Below, in pieces: positions 10,447-18,265 of a stretch of 34,444 nt of DNA. Made by a program: the position numbers and the translations under genes. The stretch is taken from the NCBI RefSeq assembly GCF_019795155.1, contig NZ_JAILYN010000047.1, positions 1 to 34,444 of the forward strand. Direction: 5' to 3'. The number at the start of each line of letters is the position of its first letter. Positions within the stretch are counted from its first letter, which is position 1. The stretch comes from Marinobacterium arenosum. GTDB taxonomy: Bacteria > Pseudomonadota > Gammaproteobacteria > Pseudomonadales > Balneatricaceae. The notes below the pieces were generated by a model, which was given only the letters and a program-made list of their open reading frames with translations, made no database searches and had not been told where the DNA came from.

Positions 10447-10823
10447 GGAATCGGTCTCGAAGCCGCGCTCACTCCGAGTCGCGGCGGTTCGGATCTGGCA
10501 TCTTGCTAACAGTGTAGCCACTATCCGATAGCTAGCGGCGCTTAAAATGCCATGCAGCGTGCCCCCTAAGGCACCAGCCGCGGTCCGTTACCGAGCCACT
10601 TGTTGCAACGCGCTACCGACAACGCGGCCCCTAACAGGCGATCCCCCACGGCCTCCCCCTCGAAAACCGCTAAGGCGCAGCCTGATCGCGGGGCCATTCG
10701 AACGCCACCCGCAACAATGCGCCGGCCGGGCAGCCGGTCACCAGGGCGGTATCGATACAGAAGAGCAGCCGTAGCTTGAAGGTGTCGACCATCTGCCGGC
10801 GGCTGGACTTGGCAGCCGGCCGT
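10447..10823. other. Intergenic region, no convincing gene
   Basis: This 377-base GC-rich gap should hold the cyclase promoter (minus strand) and the 3' end of the dipeptidase transcript. Neither a promoter nor a terminator with a T-run stands out. Short open frames on both strands have no ribosome binding site and resemble nothing I know. Confidence 0.4.
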
Positions 10824-11447
10824 TCACTCCACCGGGAAATCGAAATAGCGGTCAGGGAAGGGTTCATCCTGCAGGGTGAAATGCCACCACTCCTGATGGA
10901 ACGGCAGGAAGCCGTGCTGGCCCATCAGTTCACGCAGCAGCAGCCGGTTGGCCTGGGCCTGGCCACTGACCGCCCGGCTGTCGATCCAAGAGCCAGGGCC
11001 GAAGAGATCGAACCGGGTGCCCATCTCCAGTTCCTCGCCGCTGGCGGCGTCGACCAGGGTCAGATCGACGGTGCTGCCACGGCTGTGGCTGGAACGACGG
11101 ATCAGGTAGCCCTCGCTGAACAGCTGCGACTTGCTCAGATCGGGGAAGAAATCGGCCCTGCGCTCGCCCTCGCCCGGGCTTTCGGTCCAGCGGATAAAGT
11201 GGTCGACCGCCCGCTGCGGCCGGTAGCCGTCGAACACCTTCAAGCCCAGGCTGACCTCACTGAGCTGCCGCTGGACATGGGCCAGAGCAGTCGCTGCCGG
11301 CCGGGTCAGCCAACAGCGGTTGGCCCGGTAACCGTCAATCGGCTGGCCGACGAAGTTGTCGCCGTCGAAATATTTCAGCTCGACCAGAATGTCGGGCGCC
11401 AGTTCGTTCAGGTCAACAAAAAGTTCGGGACGCAGGGTTTTATCCAC
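10824..11447 (-). CDS. D-alanyl-D-alanine dipeptidase (VanX/DdpX family)
   Basis: This is a zinc D,D-dipeptidase that cleaves D-Ala-D-Ala, 207 aa from GTG 11447. The VanX signatures are complete: DGYRP with the transition-state arginine R76, SSHSRGSTVDLT with zinc ligands H121 and D128, and EWWHF with catalytic E186 and zinc ligand H189. No signal peptide is visible, so it probably acts in the cytoplasm, recycling cell-wall dipeptide as for E. coli DdpX. No vanHA or ddp transport genes are near, so vancomycin resistance is not implied. The start is uncertain: TTG 11465 is also in frame (213 aa), and neither has a good ribosome binding site. The GTG overlaps a DnaA-box-like 9-mer. Confidence 0.87.
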   Translation of the reverse strand: MDKTLRPELFVDLNELAPDILVELKYFDGDNFVGQPIDGYRANRCWLTRPAATALAHVQRQLSEVSLGLKVFDGYRPQRAVDHFIRWTESPGEGERRADFFPDLSKSQLFSEGYLIRRSSHSRGSTVDLTLVDAASGEELEMGTRFDLFGPGSWIDSRAVSGQAQANRLLLRELMGQHGFLPFHQEWWHFTLQDEPFPDRYFDFPVE

Positions 11448-11483
11448 AGGGCGGGATCTCGGCAAGACAGGCGTTTATCCACA
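11440..11483 (+). promoter_or_regulatory. Two perfect DnaA-box 9-mers
   Basis: TTATCCACA occurs at 11440-11448 and again at 11475-11483, in the same orientation and 35 bases apart. Both equal the strongest E. coli DnaA-binding sequence. They straddle the 5' end of the dipeptidase gene, in the divergent space before the XRE regulator. They could mediate DnaA control, or be coincidence. Confidence 0.4.
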
Positions 11484-11582
11484 ATGTAGCGCCGCGCCGG
11501 CACAAAGACCATCCCCGGCCGCTCTCTGGTATCATGCTCGGCAGCGTTTCCGCTACCGGAGCCACCGTCTGAGAGAACAGCC

Positions 11583-12158
11583 GTGCCGCACAGCAACACC
11601 CCCAACCTGGGCGCCGCCATCAAGCAGCGCCGCAAGGAACTCGGCCTGAACCTGACCCAGCTGGCCGAACGTTCCAACGTTTCCCGTTCGATGCTGTCCG
11701 AGATCGAGCGCGACAATGCCAACCCGACCTTCACCAGCCTGTGGAATATCACCCAAGCGTTGGGCATGTCCATCGATGAGCTGACCGCCCGTTGCGTCGA
11801 CAACAGCGAGCTGGCGATCGAGCAACAAAGTGCCCAGAGCACGCCGCGAATGTTGAGTGACGATGAGGGCTGCGAGTTGCGGGCATTGAACCCGATCGCC
11901 ACCGCCACCGAGTTCGAATGGTATGAGTTGATTATCCAGCCTGGCAGCGCGCTGGATTCGGAACCGCACAGCCGCGGCACCCGAGAGCACCTGTCGGTCA
12001 GCGACGGCACGCTAGAGATCAATCTGCAGGGCCAGGTGCGGGCCACCGCCCAGGCTGGCGACACGCTGCGTTACCCGGCCGACGTGCAGCATGTCATCCG
12101 CAATCCGGGGCCGGGCCTTGCGCGGGCGTTTTTAGTGGTGCATAAGGCGGAGCGCTAA
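11583..12158 (+). CDS. XRE-family regulator with cupin sensor domain
   Basis: This 191-aa cytoplasmic transcription regulator has an N-terminal HTH_3 domain (about 9-65: LGAAIKQRRKELGLNLTQLA, then SRSMLSEIERDNANPT, the recognition helix region). A Cupin_2 domain follows (about 110-188: EHLSVSDGTLEINLQGQ, AGDTLRYPADVQHVIRNPG). This architecture is common for regulators that bind a small metabolite in the cupin barrel. The start is GTG 11583, with GAGAG upstream. It converges on tdh. Control of kbl-tdh is plausible from proximity, and a palindromic site lies at the kbl promoter, but this is inference. The stop codon sits in the loop of a hairpin (12147-12167). Confidence 0.88.
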   Translation: MPHSNTPNLGAAIKQRRKELGLNLTQLAERSNVSRSMLSEIERDNANPTFTSLWNITQALGMSIDELTARCVDNSELAIEQQSAQSTPRMLSDDEGCELRALNPIATATEFEWYELIIQPGSALDSEPHSRGTREHLSVSDGTLEINLQGQVRATAQAGDTLRYPADVQHVIRNPGPGLARAFLVVHKAER

Positions 12159-12167
12159 GCGCTCCGC
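12147..12167. terminator. Hairpin between convergent XRE gene and tdh
   Basis: A perfect 9-bp stem GCGGAGCGC / GCGCTCCGC has the TAA stop codon of the XRE gene as its 3-base loop. Only a weak T/A-rich tail follows on either strand, so terminator function is likely but may be inefficient. Confidence 0.5.
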
Positions 12168-12180
12168 AAGCTTTAAAGGA

Positions 12181-13206
12181 TTAAGTCCAGTCCAGAATCA
12201 CCTTGCCGGATTCGCCGGAGCGCATCACGTCAAAGCCCTGCTGGAACTGATCGACCGGGAAGCGGTGGGTGATCAGCGGGGTCAGATCCAGACCGGACTG
12301 GATCACCGAGGCCATCTTGTACCAGGTCTCGAACATCTCGCGGCCGTAGATCCCCTTGATGGTCAGCCCCTTGAAGATCACCTGGTTCCAGTCGATCGCC
12401 ATCTCGTCGGAAGGGATCCCCAACATAGCGATCTTGCCGCCGTGATTCATCGCTTTCAGCATGTCGCGGAAGGCGACCGGCACGCCGGACATCTCCATAC
12501 CGACATCGAAGCCCTCGTTCATCCCCAGTTCGGCCATGACTTCGTCCAGCGACTGCTCGGCCACGTTGACGGTATGCTCGATACCCATGGTGCGGGCCAG
12601 CGCCAGCCGGTACGGATTAACGTCGGTCAGCACCACGTGGCGGGCGCCGACATGACGTGCCACCGCCGCCGCCATGATGCCGATCGGGCCGGCGCCGGTG
12701 ACCAGCACATCCTCGCCAACCAGGTCGAACGACAGCGCGGTATGCAGCGCGTTGCCGAACGGGTCGAAGATCGCCGCCAGCTCGTCGGAGATATTGTCCG
12801 GTATCTTGAACGCATTGATCGCCGGAATCACCAGGTACTCGGCGAACGCGCCCTCCCGGTTAACCCCGACACCGACGGTGTTGCGGCACAGGTGACGGCG
12901 ACCGGCCCGGCAGTTGCGGCAGTGGCCGCAGGTGATGTGGCCCTCACCGGAGACCCGGTCACCGACCTTGAAACCCTCCACCTCGCAACCGATATCGGCC
13001 ACCACGCCGACATACTCGTGGCCAACGGTCATGCCGACCGGGATGGTCTGCTCAGCCCAATGGTCCCAATTATAGATATGCACGTCGGTACCGCAGATAG
13101 CGGTCTTGTGGATCTTGATCAGCAGGTCGTTGTGACCCATTTTCGGTCGCTGGGTGGTGTGCAGCCAGATCCCCTCTTCGGGGTGCAGTTTCGCCAATGC
13201 GCGCAT
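12181..13206 (-). CDS. tdh: L-threonine 3-dehydrogenase
   Basis: Tdh oxidises threonine with NAD+ to 2-amino-3-ketobutyrate, the substrate of Kbl. It is a zinc medium-chain dehydrogenase: catalytic zinc ligands C38, H63 and E64 ([14 protein letters not shown]), structural zinc cysteines C93, C96, C99 and C107 (CGHCRNC), and a Rossmann motif GAGPIG. The start is ATG 13206: GAGGAG lies 6 bases before it, whereas the upstream in-frame ATG 13212 directly abuts the GAGGAG. This choice gives 341 aa, exactly the E. coli length. The gene begins 10 bases after the kbl stop and is cotranscribed with it. Confidence 0.97.
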   Translation of the reverse strand: MRALAKLHPEEGIWLHTTQRPKMGHNDLLIKIHKTAICGTDVHIYNWDHWAEQTIPVGMTVGHEYVGVVADIGCEVEGFKVGDRVSGEGHITCGHCRNCRAGRRHLCRNTVGVGVNREGAFAEYLVIPAINAFKIPDNISDELAAIFDPFGNALHTALSFDLVGEDVLVTGAGPIGIMAAAVARHVGARHVVLTDVNPYRLALARTMGIEHTVNVAEQSLDEVMAELGMNEGFDVGMEMSGVPVAFRDMLKAMNHGGKIAMLGIPSDEMAIDWNQVIFKGLTIKGIYGREMFETWYKMASVIQSGLDLTPLITHRFPVDQFQQGFDVMRSGESGKVILDWT

Positions 13207-13216
13207 GCTCATCTCC

Positions 13217-14407
13217 TCAGATCACTCCCAGCTCGCGGCCGATACGGGTGAAGGCGTCGATCGCCCGGTCCAGCTGCTCGCGGCTGTGTGCCGCCGACAT
13301 CTGGGTGCGGATCCGCGCCTGCCCCATCGGCACCACCGGGTAGGAGAAACCGATCACGTAGATATCCTCGGCCAGCAGCCGATCGGCCATCTCGCTGGCC
13401 AACGCCGCGTCGCCGATCATCACCGGGATGATGGCGTGGTCCTTGCCGGCCAGCGTGAAGCCGGCTTCGCTCATCCGGGTACGGAAGTACTCGCTATTGT
13501 CCAGCAACTGCTGGCGCAGTTCGCCGCCCTGCTCGACCAGGTCCAGCGCCGCCAGGGTTGCCTGGACGATCGCCGGCGCCACCGAGTTGGAGAACAGGTA
13601 GGGACGTGAGCGCTGCCGCAGCCAGTCGATCACCTCTTTACGGCCGGCGGTGTAGCCGCCCGAGGCACCGCCCAGCGCCTTGCCGAAGGTACCGGTCAGG
13701 ATATCGACCCGGTCCAGCACGCCGCAGTATTCATGGCTGCCGCGGCCCTGCTCGCCGACGAAACCGACCGCGTGGGAGTCGTCCACCATTACCAGCGCGT
13801 TGTACTTGTCGGCCAGGTCGCAGACCGCCTCCAGGTTGGCGATCACCCCGTCCATCGAGAACACCCCGTCGGTGGCAATCAGCCGCACCCGGCAGTCCTG
13901 CGCCTCCTGCAGACGCTGCTCCAGCTCGGCCATGTCGTTGTTGGCATAGCGGAACCGCTTGGCCTTGCTGAGCCGTACCCCGTCGATGATGCTGGCGTGG
14001 TTCAGGGCATCGCTGATGATCGCGTCTTCCGGCCCCAACAGGGTCTCGAACAGGCCACCGTTGGCATCGAAGCAGGAGGAGTAGAGGATGCTGTCCTCGG
14101 TGCCGAGGAACTGGCTCAGCCGCGCTTCCAGCTGCTTGTGGATATCCTGGGTGCCGCAGATGAAACGCACCGACGCCATACCGAAGCCGTGTTCGTCCAG
14201 CCCCTGCTTGGCGGCGGCGATCAGCGCCGGATGGTCGGCCAGGCCGAGGTAGTTGTTGGCGCAGAAGTTGACCACCTGGTGACCGTCGCTGAGCCGGATA
14301 TCGACCGCCTGCGGCGACAGAATCTGGCGCTCGCTCTTATACAAGCCGTCACGTTTCAGCTGTTCACACTGCTCAGCCAACCCCTGGAGGAATTCGTCTC
14401 GCGTCAT
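13217..14407 (-). CDS. kbl: 2-amino-3-ketobutyrate CoA ligase (glycine C-acetyltransferase)
   Basis: Kbl is a PLP enzyme that splits 2-amino-3-ketobutyrate with CoA into glycine and acetyl-CoA, the second step of threonine degradation. It is 396 aa (E. coli 398). Motifs seen: [34 protein letters not shown], and the PLP-lysine segment [14 protein letters not shown]. The start is ATG 14407 (MTRDEFLQ). The frame remains open for 23 more codons upstream, but those are AT-rich promoter DNA, not Kbl-like, and would include the proposed promoter. It is the first gene of the kbl-tdh operon. Confidence 0.97.
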   Translation of the reverse strand: MTRDEFLQGLAEQCEQLKRDGLYKSERQILSPQAVDIRLSDGHQVVNFCANNYLGLADHPALIAAAKQGLDEHGFGMASVRFICGTQDIHKQLEARLSQFLGTEDSILYSSCFDANGGLFETLLGPEDAIISDALNHASIIDGVRLSKAKRFRYANNDMAELEQRLQEAQDCRVRLIATDGVFSMDGVIANLEAVCDLADKYNALVMVDDSHAVGFVGEQGRGSHEYCGVLDRVDILTGTFGKALGGASGGYTAGRKEVIDWLRQRSRPYLFSNSVAPAIVQATLAALDLVEQGGELRQQLLDNSEYFRTRMSEAGFTLAGKDHAIIPVMIGDAALASEMADRLLAEDIYVIGFSYPVVPMGQARIRTQMSAAHSREQLDRAIDAFTRIGRELGVI

Positions 14408-14452
14408 GCCGGATACCCTGCTGCAGATTAATGTTGTTAAACCGAATAAAAA

Positions 14453-14515
14453 TCCAATATACAGGACATATTTCATTCATCAACAGGATGAAGGAATTTT
14501 TTCCTTTATATTGGA
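14453..14515 (-). promoter_or_regulatory. kbl-tdh promoter with palindromic operator
   Basis: On the minus strand TTGATG (14483-14478), a 16-base spacer and TATATT (14461-14456) form a promoter with transcription starting about 40 bases before kbl. A perfect 9-bp inverted repeat, TCCAATATA (14453-14461) / TATATTGGA (14507-14515), brackets it, one arm covering the -10. Two shorter palindromes, TTCATC/GATGAA and AAGGAA/TTCCTT, lie between. A repressor site is likely. Confidence 0.6.
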
Positions 14516-14763
14516 CTTCAACCCCGGTTTTCTCTTTAAAGATAGTGGTTAACGGAGGGGCGTGAGGGGGTTGGCGGCTGTTGTAAGGTTGGAGAGTCTG
14601 TGACGAAGTTGATCGGACGGTGATAGAACTGCTGGCTCGTACTGATCGACAAAGAGACCCCGTGTAGAGGAAATGTGAAAAACTGTCGCCGCGGGACGCG
14701 CCTCTGCGGGGCGCGGGTCTACGGTCTGTCAGCTCAACACTGTTAACTGTCCACTCTATAAAC
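14516..14763. other. Intergenic region with GC-rich hairpin and GTTAACT repeats
   Basis: This 250-base stretch separates kbl from the fba terminator. It holds a GC-rich hairpin around 14697-14716 (CGCGCC / GGGCGCG) and two repeat units at 14728-14755. No gene is seen. Confidence 0.5.
14728..14755. repeat. GTTAACT 14-bp repeats, locus 2
   Basis: Two tandem 14-bp units, GTCAGCTCAACACT (14728-14741) and GTTAACTGTCCACT (14742-14755), end 8 bases before the A-run of the fba terminator. They follow the same 7 + 7 plan as the other three loci. Confidence 0.55.
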
Positions 14764-14800
14764 AAAAAAGCCAGTCAGCGGCGGCCGCTGACTGGCTTTT
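14764..14800 (-). terminator. Rho-independent terminator of the tkt-epd-pgk-fba operon
   Basis: A perfect 13-bp inverted repeat GCCAGTCAGCGGC / GCCGCTGACTGGC (14770-14796) is followed on the minus strand by six T (14769-14764). It lies about 30 bases past the fba stop. Its GCCAGTCAG core is shared with the dctP terminator at 87-117. Confidence 0.9.
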
Positions 14801-14824
14801 CAGGTTACCTCAGAGGGTGGACGA

Positions 14825-15892
14825 TCAGGCGTTGACCTTGGCGTCCAGCTCGCCGGCTTCGTACTTGGTCGCCATATCTTCCAGCGAGATCGCGCGGATC
14901 TTGCTGGCGTTGCCGGCACAGCCGAAGGCTTCGTAGCGGTCGATACAGATATCGGACATCGCCACCATCGTCGCTTTCAGGAACTTACGCGGGTCGAACT
15001 CGGACGGGTTCTGCGCCAGGAAGCGGCGTACCGCACCGGTGGAAGCCAGGCGCAGGTCGGTGTCGATGTTGACCTTGCGCACGCCGTGCTTGATCCCTTC
15101 GACGATCTGCTCAACCGGCACACCGTAGGTTTCCGGGATTTCGCCGCCGAACTCGTTGATCACCGCCAGCCACTCCTGCGGTACCGAGGAGGAACCGTGC
15201 ATCACCAGGTGGGTGTTCGGGATACGGTCGTGGATCGCCTTGATGCGGTCGATCGCCAGGATGTCGCCGGTCGGCGGACGGGTGAACTTGTAGGCGCCGT
15301 GGGAAGTACCGCAGGCGATCGCCAGGGCGTCGACGTTGGTCTTCGACACGAAGTCGGCCGCTTCGTCCGGATCGGTCAGCAGCTGGTCGTGGGACAGGGT
15401 ACCCTCGGCACCGATGCCGTCCTCTTCACCGGCCTGGCCGGTTTCCAGCGAGCCCAGGCAGCCCAGTTCGCCCTCGACGGAGACGCCGCAGGCGTGCGCC
15501 ATCTCGACGGTGCGACGGGTCACGTCGACGTTGTACTCGTAGTCGGACGGAGTCTTACCGTCTTCACGCAGCGAGCCGTCCATCATTACAGAGGAGAAGC
15601 CCATCGCGATGGAGCGCTGGCAGACCGCCGGCGAGGTGCCGTGATCCTGGTGCATGCAGACCGGCACGTGCGGGAACTCGTCGATCGCCGCCAGAATCAT
15701 GTGGCGCAGGAAGTTGGAGCCGGCGTATTTACGCGCGCCGGCGGAAGCCTGCACGATCACCGGCGAATCGGTCTTGGCGGCCGCTTCCATGATGGCGCGC
15801 ATCTGTTCCAGGTTGTTGACGTTGAACGCCGGAATGCCATAGCCGTGTTCGGCGGCGTGGTCCAGCAGCTGGCGCATGGAGATCAGAGCCAT
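14825..15892 (-). CDS. fba: Fructose-bisphosphate aldolase, class II
   Basis: This enzyme cleaves or forms fructose-1,6-bisphosphate from dihydroxyacetone phosphate and glyceraldehyde 3-phosphate. It is a zinc-dependent class II aldolase of 355 aa. Motifs: [10 protein letters not shown] near the N-terminus, [10 protein letters not shown] with zinc ligand region H81/H84, VEGELGCLG, and HGSSSVPQ followed by [16 protein letters not shown]. The length and the long C-terminal part match the subtype also found in Calvin-cycle operons and in Pseudomonas (Fda). AAGGGTGA precedes ATG 15892. It is the last gene of tkt-epd-pgk-fba, with a strong terminator after it. Confidence 0.96.
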   Translation of the reverse strand: MALISMRQLLDHAAEHGYGIPAFNVNNLEQMRAIMEAAAKTDSPVIVQASAGARKYAGSNFLRHMILAAIDEFPHVPVCMHQDHGTSPAVCQRSIAMGFSSVMMDGSLREDGKTPSDYEYNVDVTRRTVEMAHACGVSVEGELGCLGSLETGQAGEEDGIGAEGTLSHDQLLTDPDEAADFVSKTNVDALAIACGTSHGAYKFTRPPTGDILAIDRIKAIHDRIPNTHLVMHGSSSVPQEWLAVINEFGGEIPETYGVPVEQIVEGIKHGVRKVNIDTDLRLASTGAVRRFLAQNPSEFDPRKFLKATMVAMSDICIDRYEAFGCAGNASKIRAISLEDMATKYEAGELDAKVNA

Positions 15893-15925
15893 GTTGTCAC
15901 CCTTCGCTTAAAAATTCATCGGGAC

Positions 15926-15944
15926 GGGCCGGTCGCACCGGCCC
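15926..15944 (-). other. Intercistronic hairpin pgk-fba
   Basis: A perfect 8-bp stem GGGCCGGT / ACCGGCCC has a 3-base loop. No T-run follows directly, so it is more likely an RNA-processing or stability element than a terminator. Confidence 0.5.
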
Positions 15945-15952
15945 ATCGGAAA

Positions 15953-17116
15953 TCAGTTGCCGCGTGATTCCAGCATCGCCACGGCCGGCAGCACCTTGCC
16001 TTCCACGAATTCGAGGAACGCACCGCCACCGGTGGAGATGTAGGAGACCTTGTCGGCGATATTATACTTGTCTACCGCTGCCAGTGTGTCGCCACCACCG
16101 GCGATGGAAAAGCCCTGGTTAGCGGCAATCGCCAGCGACAGCGCACGGGTACCGTCGCCGAACTGGTCGAATTCGAACACACCCACCGGGCCGTTCCAGA
16201 TGATGGTGCCGGCACCGGCCAGCAGCTGAGCCAACATCTGGGCAGACTGCGGGCCGATATCCAGGATCATGTCGTCCTCGGCCACGTCGTCGACCGACTT
16301 GATCTCGGCCGCGGCGGATTCGGCGAACGCCTTGGCGGTGACCACGTCGACCGGCAGCGGGATGTTCACTTTTTCCATCAGCGCCTTGGCCACCGGCACC
16401 AGGTCATGCTCGCACAACGACTTGCCAACCGGCTTGCCGGCTGCCGCCAGGAAGGTGTTGGCGATACCGCCGCCGACGATCAGCTGATCGACCTTGTCGG
16501 ACAGTGAGTTCAGCACTTCCAGTTTAGTGGAAACCTTGGAGCCGCCGACGATCGCCGCCAGCGGCCGGGCCGGATTGTCCAGCGCCTTGCCGAGCGCATC
16601 CAGCTCACCGGCCAGCAGCGGCCCGGCGCAAGCCACCGGGGCGAACTTGGCAACACCGTGGGTAGACGCCTGGGCGCGGTGAGCGGTGCCGAAGGCATCC
16701 ATCACGTAAACGTCACAGAGTGCCGCCATCTTCTGGGACAGTGCTTCGTTGTCCTTCTTCTCGCCGGCGTTGAAGCGGACGTTTTCCAGCAGCACCAGCT
16801 CGCCTTCGGCGACCTCGAAACCACCGTCGACCCAGTCCTTGATCAGCGGCACGTCGCGGCCCAGCAGACCGGCCAGGTGATCGGCCACCGGCTTGAGCGA
16901 GAACTCTTCGGCATATTCGCCTTCGGTCGGACGGCCCAGGTGGGACATCACCATCACCTTGGCACCGGCCTTCAGCGCCAGCTCGATGGTCGGCAGCGCC
17001 GCACGGATACGGGCGTCGGAGGTTACGTTGCCCTCTTTGACCGGCACGTTCAGGTCTTCACGGATCAGCACGCGCTTGCCGCTCAGATCCAGCTCTGTCA
17101 TCTTCAATACGGACAT
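15953..17116 (-). CDS. pgk: Phosphoglycerate kinase
   Basis: Pgk transfers phosphate between 1,3-bisphosphoglycerate and ADP. It is 387 aa, the same length as in E. coli and nearly the same N-terminus ([20 protein letters not shown]). Typical segments are [23 protein letters not shown], the hinge region, and the C-terminal nucleotide-binding [12 protein letters not shown] and [10 protein letters not shown]. The ribosome binding site is weak (AGAG before ATG 17116). It sits between epd and fba, with GC hairpins in both gaps. Confidence 0.98.
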   Translation of the reverse strand: MSVLKMTELDLSGKRVLIREDLNVPVKEGNVTSDARIRAALPTIELALKAGAKVMVMSHLGRPTEGEYAEEFSLKPVADHLAGLLGRDVPLIKDWVDGGFEVAEGELVLLENVRFNAGEKKDNEALSQKMAALCDVYVMDAFGTAHRAQASTHGVAKFAPVACAGPLLAGELDALGKALDNPARPLAAIVGGSKVSTKLEVLNSLSDKVDQLIVGGGIANTFLAAAGKPVGKSLCEHDLVPVAKALMEKVNIPLPVDVVTAKAFAESAAAEIKSVDDVAEDDMILDIGPQSAQMLAQLLAGAGTIIWNGPVGVFEFDQFGDGTRALSLAIAANQGFSIAGGGDTLAAVDKYNIADKVSYISTGGGAFLEFVEGKVLPAVAMLESRGN

Positions 17117-17152
17117 CTTTTACACTCTATAACTTGTTCACAATCCCAGGCA

Positions 17153-17179
17153 GCGTACCGCGCGATCCGCGCAGTACGC
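17153..17179 (-). other. Intercistronic hairpin epd-pgk
   Basis: A 12-bp stem, GCGTACCGCGCG (17153-17164) with CGCGCAGTACGC (17168-17179), has one mismatch and a 3-base loop. It has no T-run. It could protect or process the operon mRNA. Confidence 0.5.
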
Positions 17180-17193
17180 CAAAATCGTCAGGC

Positions 17194-18210
17194 TTATTTC
17201 TGTGTCAGCCAGTACTGCGCCACATCCAGCATCCGGTTGGCGAAGCCCCACTCGTTGTCGAACCAGACCAGCATCTTGATCAGCGTGCCTTCGCTGACCC
17301 GGGTCTGGGTACCGTCCACCACGCCGGAGCGCGGATCGCGGTTGAAGTCTACCGAGGCGTGCGGTTCATCGGTATAACCCAATAGTCCTTTCAACGGGCC
17401 GTGCGCCGCCGTACGCATGATCCGGTTGATCGACGCCGGGTCGGTCGGCTGGCGCACATTGATCGCCATATCCATCGCCGACACGTTGATGGTCGGTACC
17501 CGCAGGTGCAGACACTCGAACTTGCCGGCCAGGTGCGGCAGCAACCGGTCGATCCCCTTGTTGAGGCCGGTATCCACCGGAATGATCGACTGCAGCGCAC
17601 TGCGGGTCAGCCGCAGGTCGGTCTGGTGGTAGCTGTCGATCACCGGCTGGTCGTTCATCGCCGAATGGATGGTGGTGGTCATCCCGTTGACGATGCCCAG
17701 CTCGCGGTCCAGCAGTTCCAGCACCGGTATCACGCAATTGGTGGTACAGGAGGCGGCCGACACCACGCTGTGGTCCGGCCGCAGGTCCTGCTGGTTCAGG
17801 CCGTAGACGATGGTGGCATCCACCTCGGCGGTGGCCGGCTGCGAGAACAGCAGCCGCTTGGCGCCCTTGGCCAGGTGTAGCTCGGCGGTATGACGATCCT
17901 TGAAGGTGCCGGAGCACTCCAGCACCAGGTCGACATCCAGCTCGCGCCACGGCAGGTTGCGCGGGTCTTCCTCGTTCAGCACCCGGATACGGTCACCGCT
18001 GATCAGCAGGTGGCTGCCGTCATGTTCCACCGGCAGCGGAAAGCGGCCATGGGTGGTGTCGTAGCGGGTCAGGTAGGTGACGGTATCGATATCCGACAGC
18101 TCGTTGAGCGCAACCACCTGCAGCCGGTCGCGATAACCCGCTTCATAGATGGCGCGCAGCACGCTCTGTCCGATTCGGCCGTAGCCGTTAATAGCAACAC
18201 GATAGCTCAT
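17194..18210 (-). CDS. epd: D-erythrose-4-phosphate dehydrogenase (GAPDH family)
   Basis: This NAD-dependent dehydrogenase belongs to the GAPDH family, 338 aa. Its catalytic C155 (SAASCTTNC) and H182 (TTIHSAM) are intact. It follows Epd rather than GapA in diagnostic places: NELSD at the coenzyme site, HSAMNDQPVIDSYH, QSIIPVDT, and VWFDNEWGFANRML. Epd makes 4-phosphoerythronate for pyridoxal phosphate synthesis, and E. coli likewise has epd-pgk-fba. Some GAPDH activity cannot be excluded, and automatic pipelines may call it gap. The start is ATG 18210 (MSYRVAINGYGRIG); TTG 18216 is also in frame. No Shine-Dalgarno sequence is visible, so translation may depend on coupling or the hairpin upstream. 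Confidence 0.9.
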   Translation of the reverse strand: MSYRVAINGYGRIGQSVLRAIYEAGYRDRLQVVALNELSDIDTVTYLTRYDTTHGRFPLPVEHDGSHLLISGDRIRVLNEEDPRNLPWRELDVDLVLECSGTFKDRHTAELHLAKGAKRLLFSQPATAEVDATIVYGLNQQDLRPDHSVVSAASCTTNCVIPVLELLDRELGIVNGMTTTIHSAMNDQPVIDSYHQTDLRLTRSALQSIIPVDTGLNKGIDRLLPHLAGKFECLHLRVPTINVSAMDMAINVRQPTDPASINRIMRTAAHGPLKGLLGYTDEPHASVDFNRDPRSGVVDGTQTRVSEGTLIKMLVWFDNEWGFANRMLDVAQYWLTQK

Positions 18211-18230
18211 CGACAACGCACAGAAACAGC

Positions 18231-18253
18231 AGGGGTCACCTGTGGCGACCCCT
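18231..18253 (-). other. Intercistronic hairpin tkt-epd
   Basis: A 10-bp stem AGGGGTCACC / GGCGACCCCT (one wobble pair) with a 3-base loop lies in the 55-base gap after tkt. The following sequence (GCTGTTTCTGTG) is only mildly T-rich, so it could be a partial attenuator or a processing site. Confidence 0.5.
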
Positions 18254-18265
18254 GGATGACGAAAG

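Noticed and set aside
10670-10792. 40-codon minus-strand open frame after the dipeptidase gene
   Set aside because: No ribosome binding site and no recognisable similarity; chance is the simplest explanation.
10824-11465. Vancomycin resistance gene cluster
   Set aside because: Only a VanX-type dipeptidase is present, without vanH, vanA or vanRS partners; a cell-wall recycling role fits better.
14408-14476. Longer Kbl N-terminus from 14476
   Set aside because: The added hydrophobic residues would be read from the AT-rich promoter region and are absent from the family.
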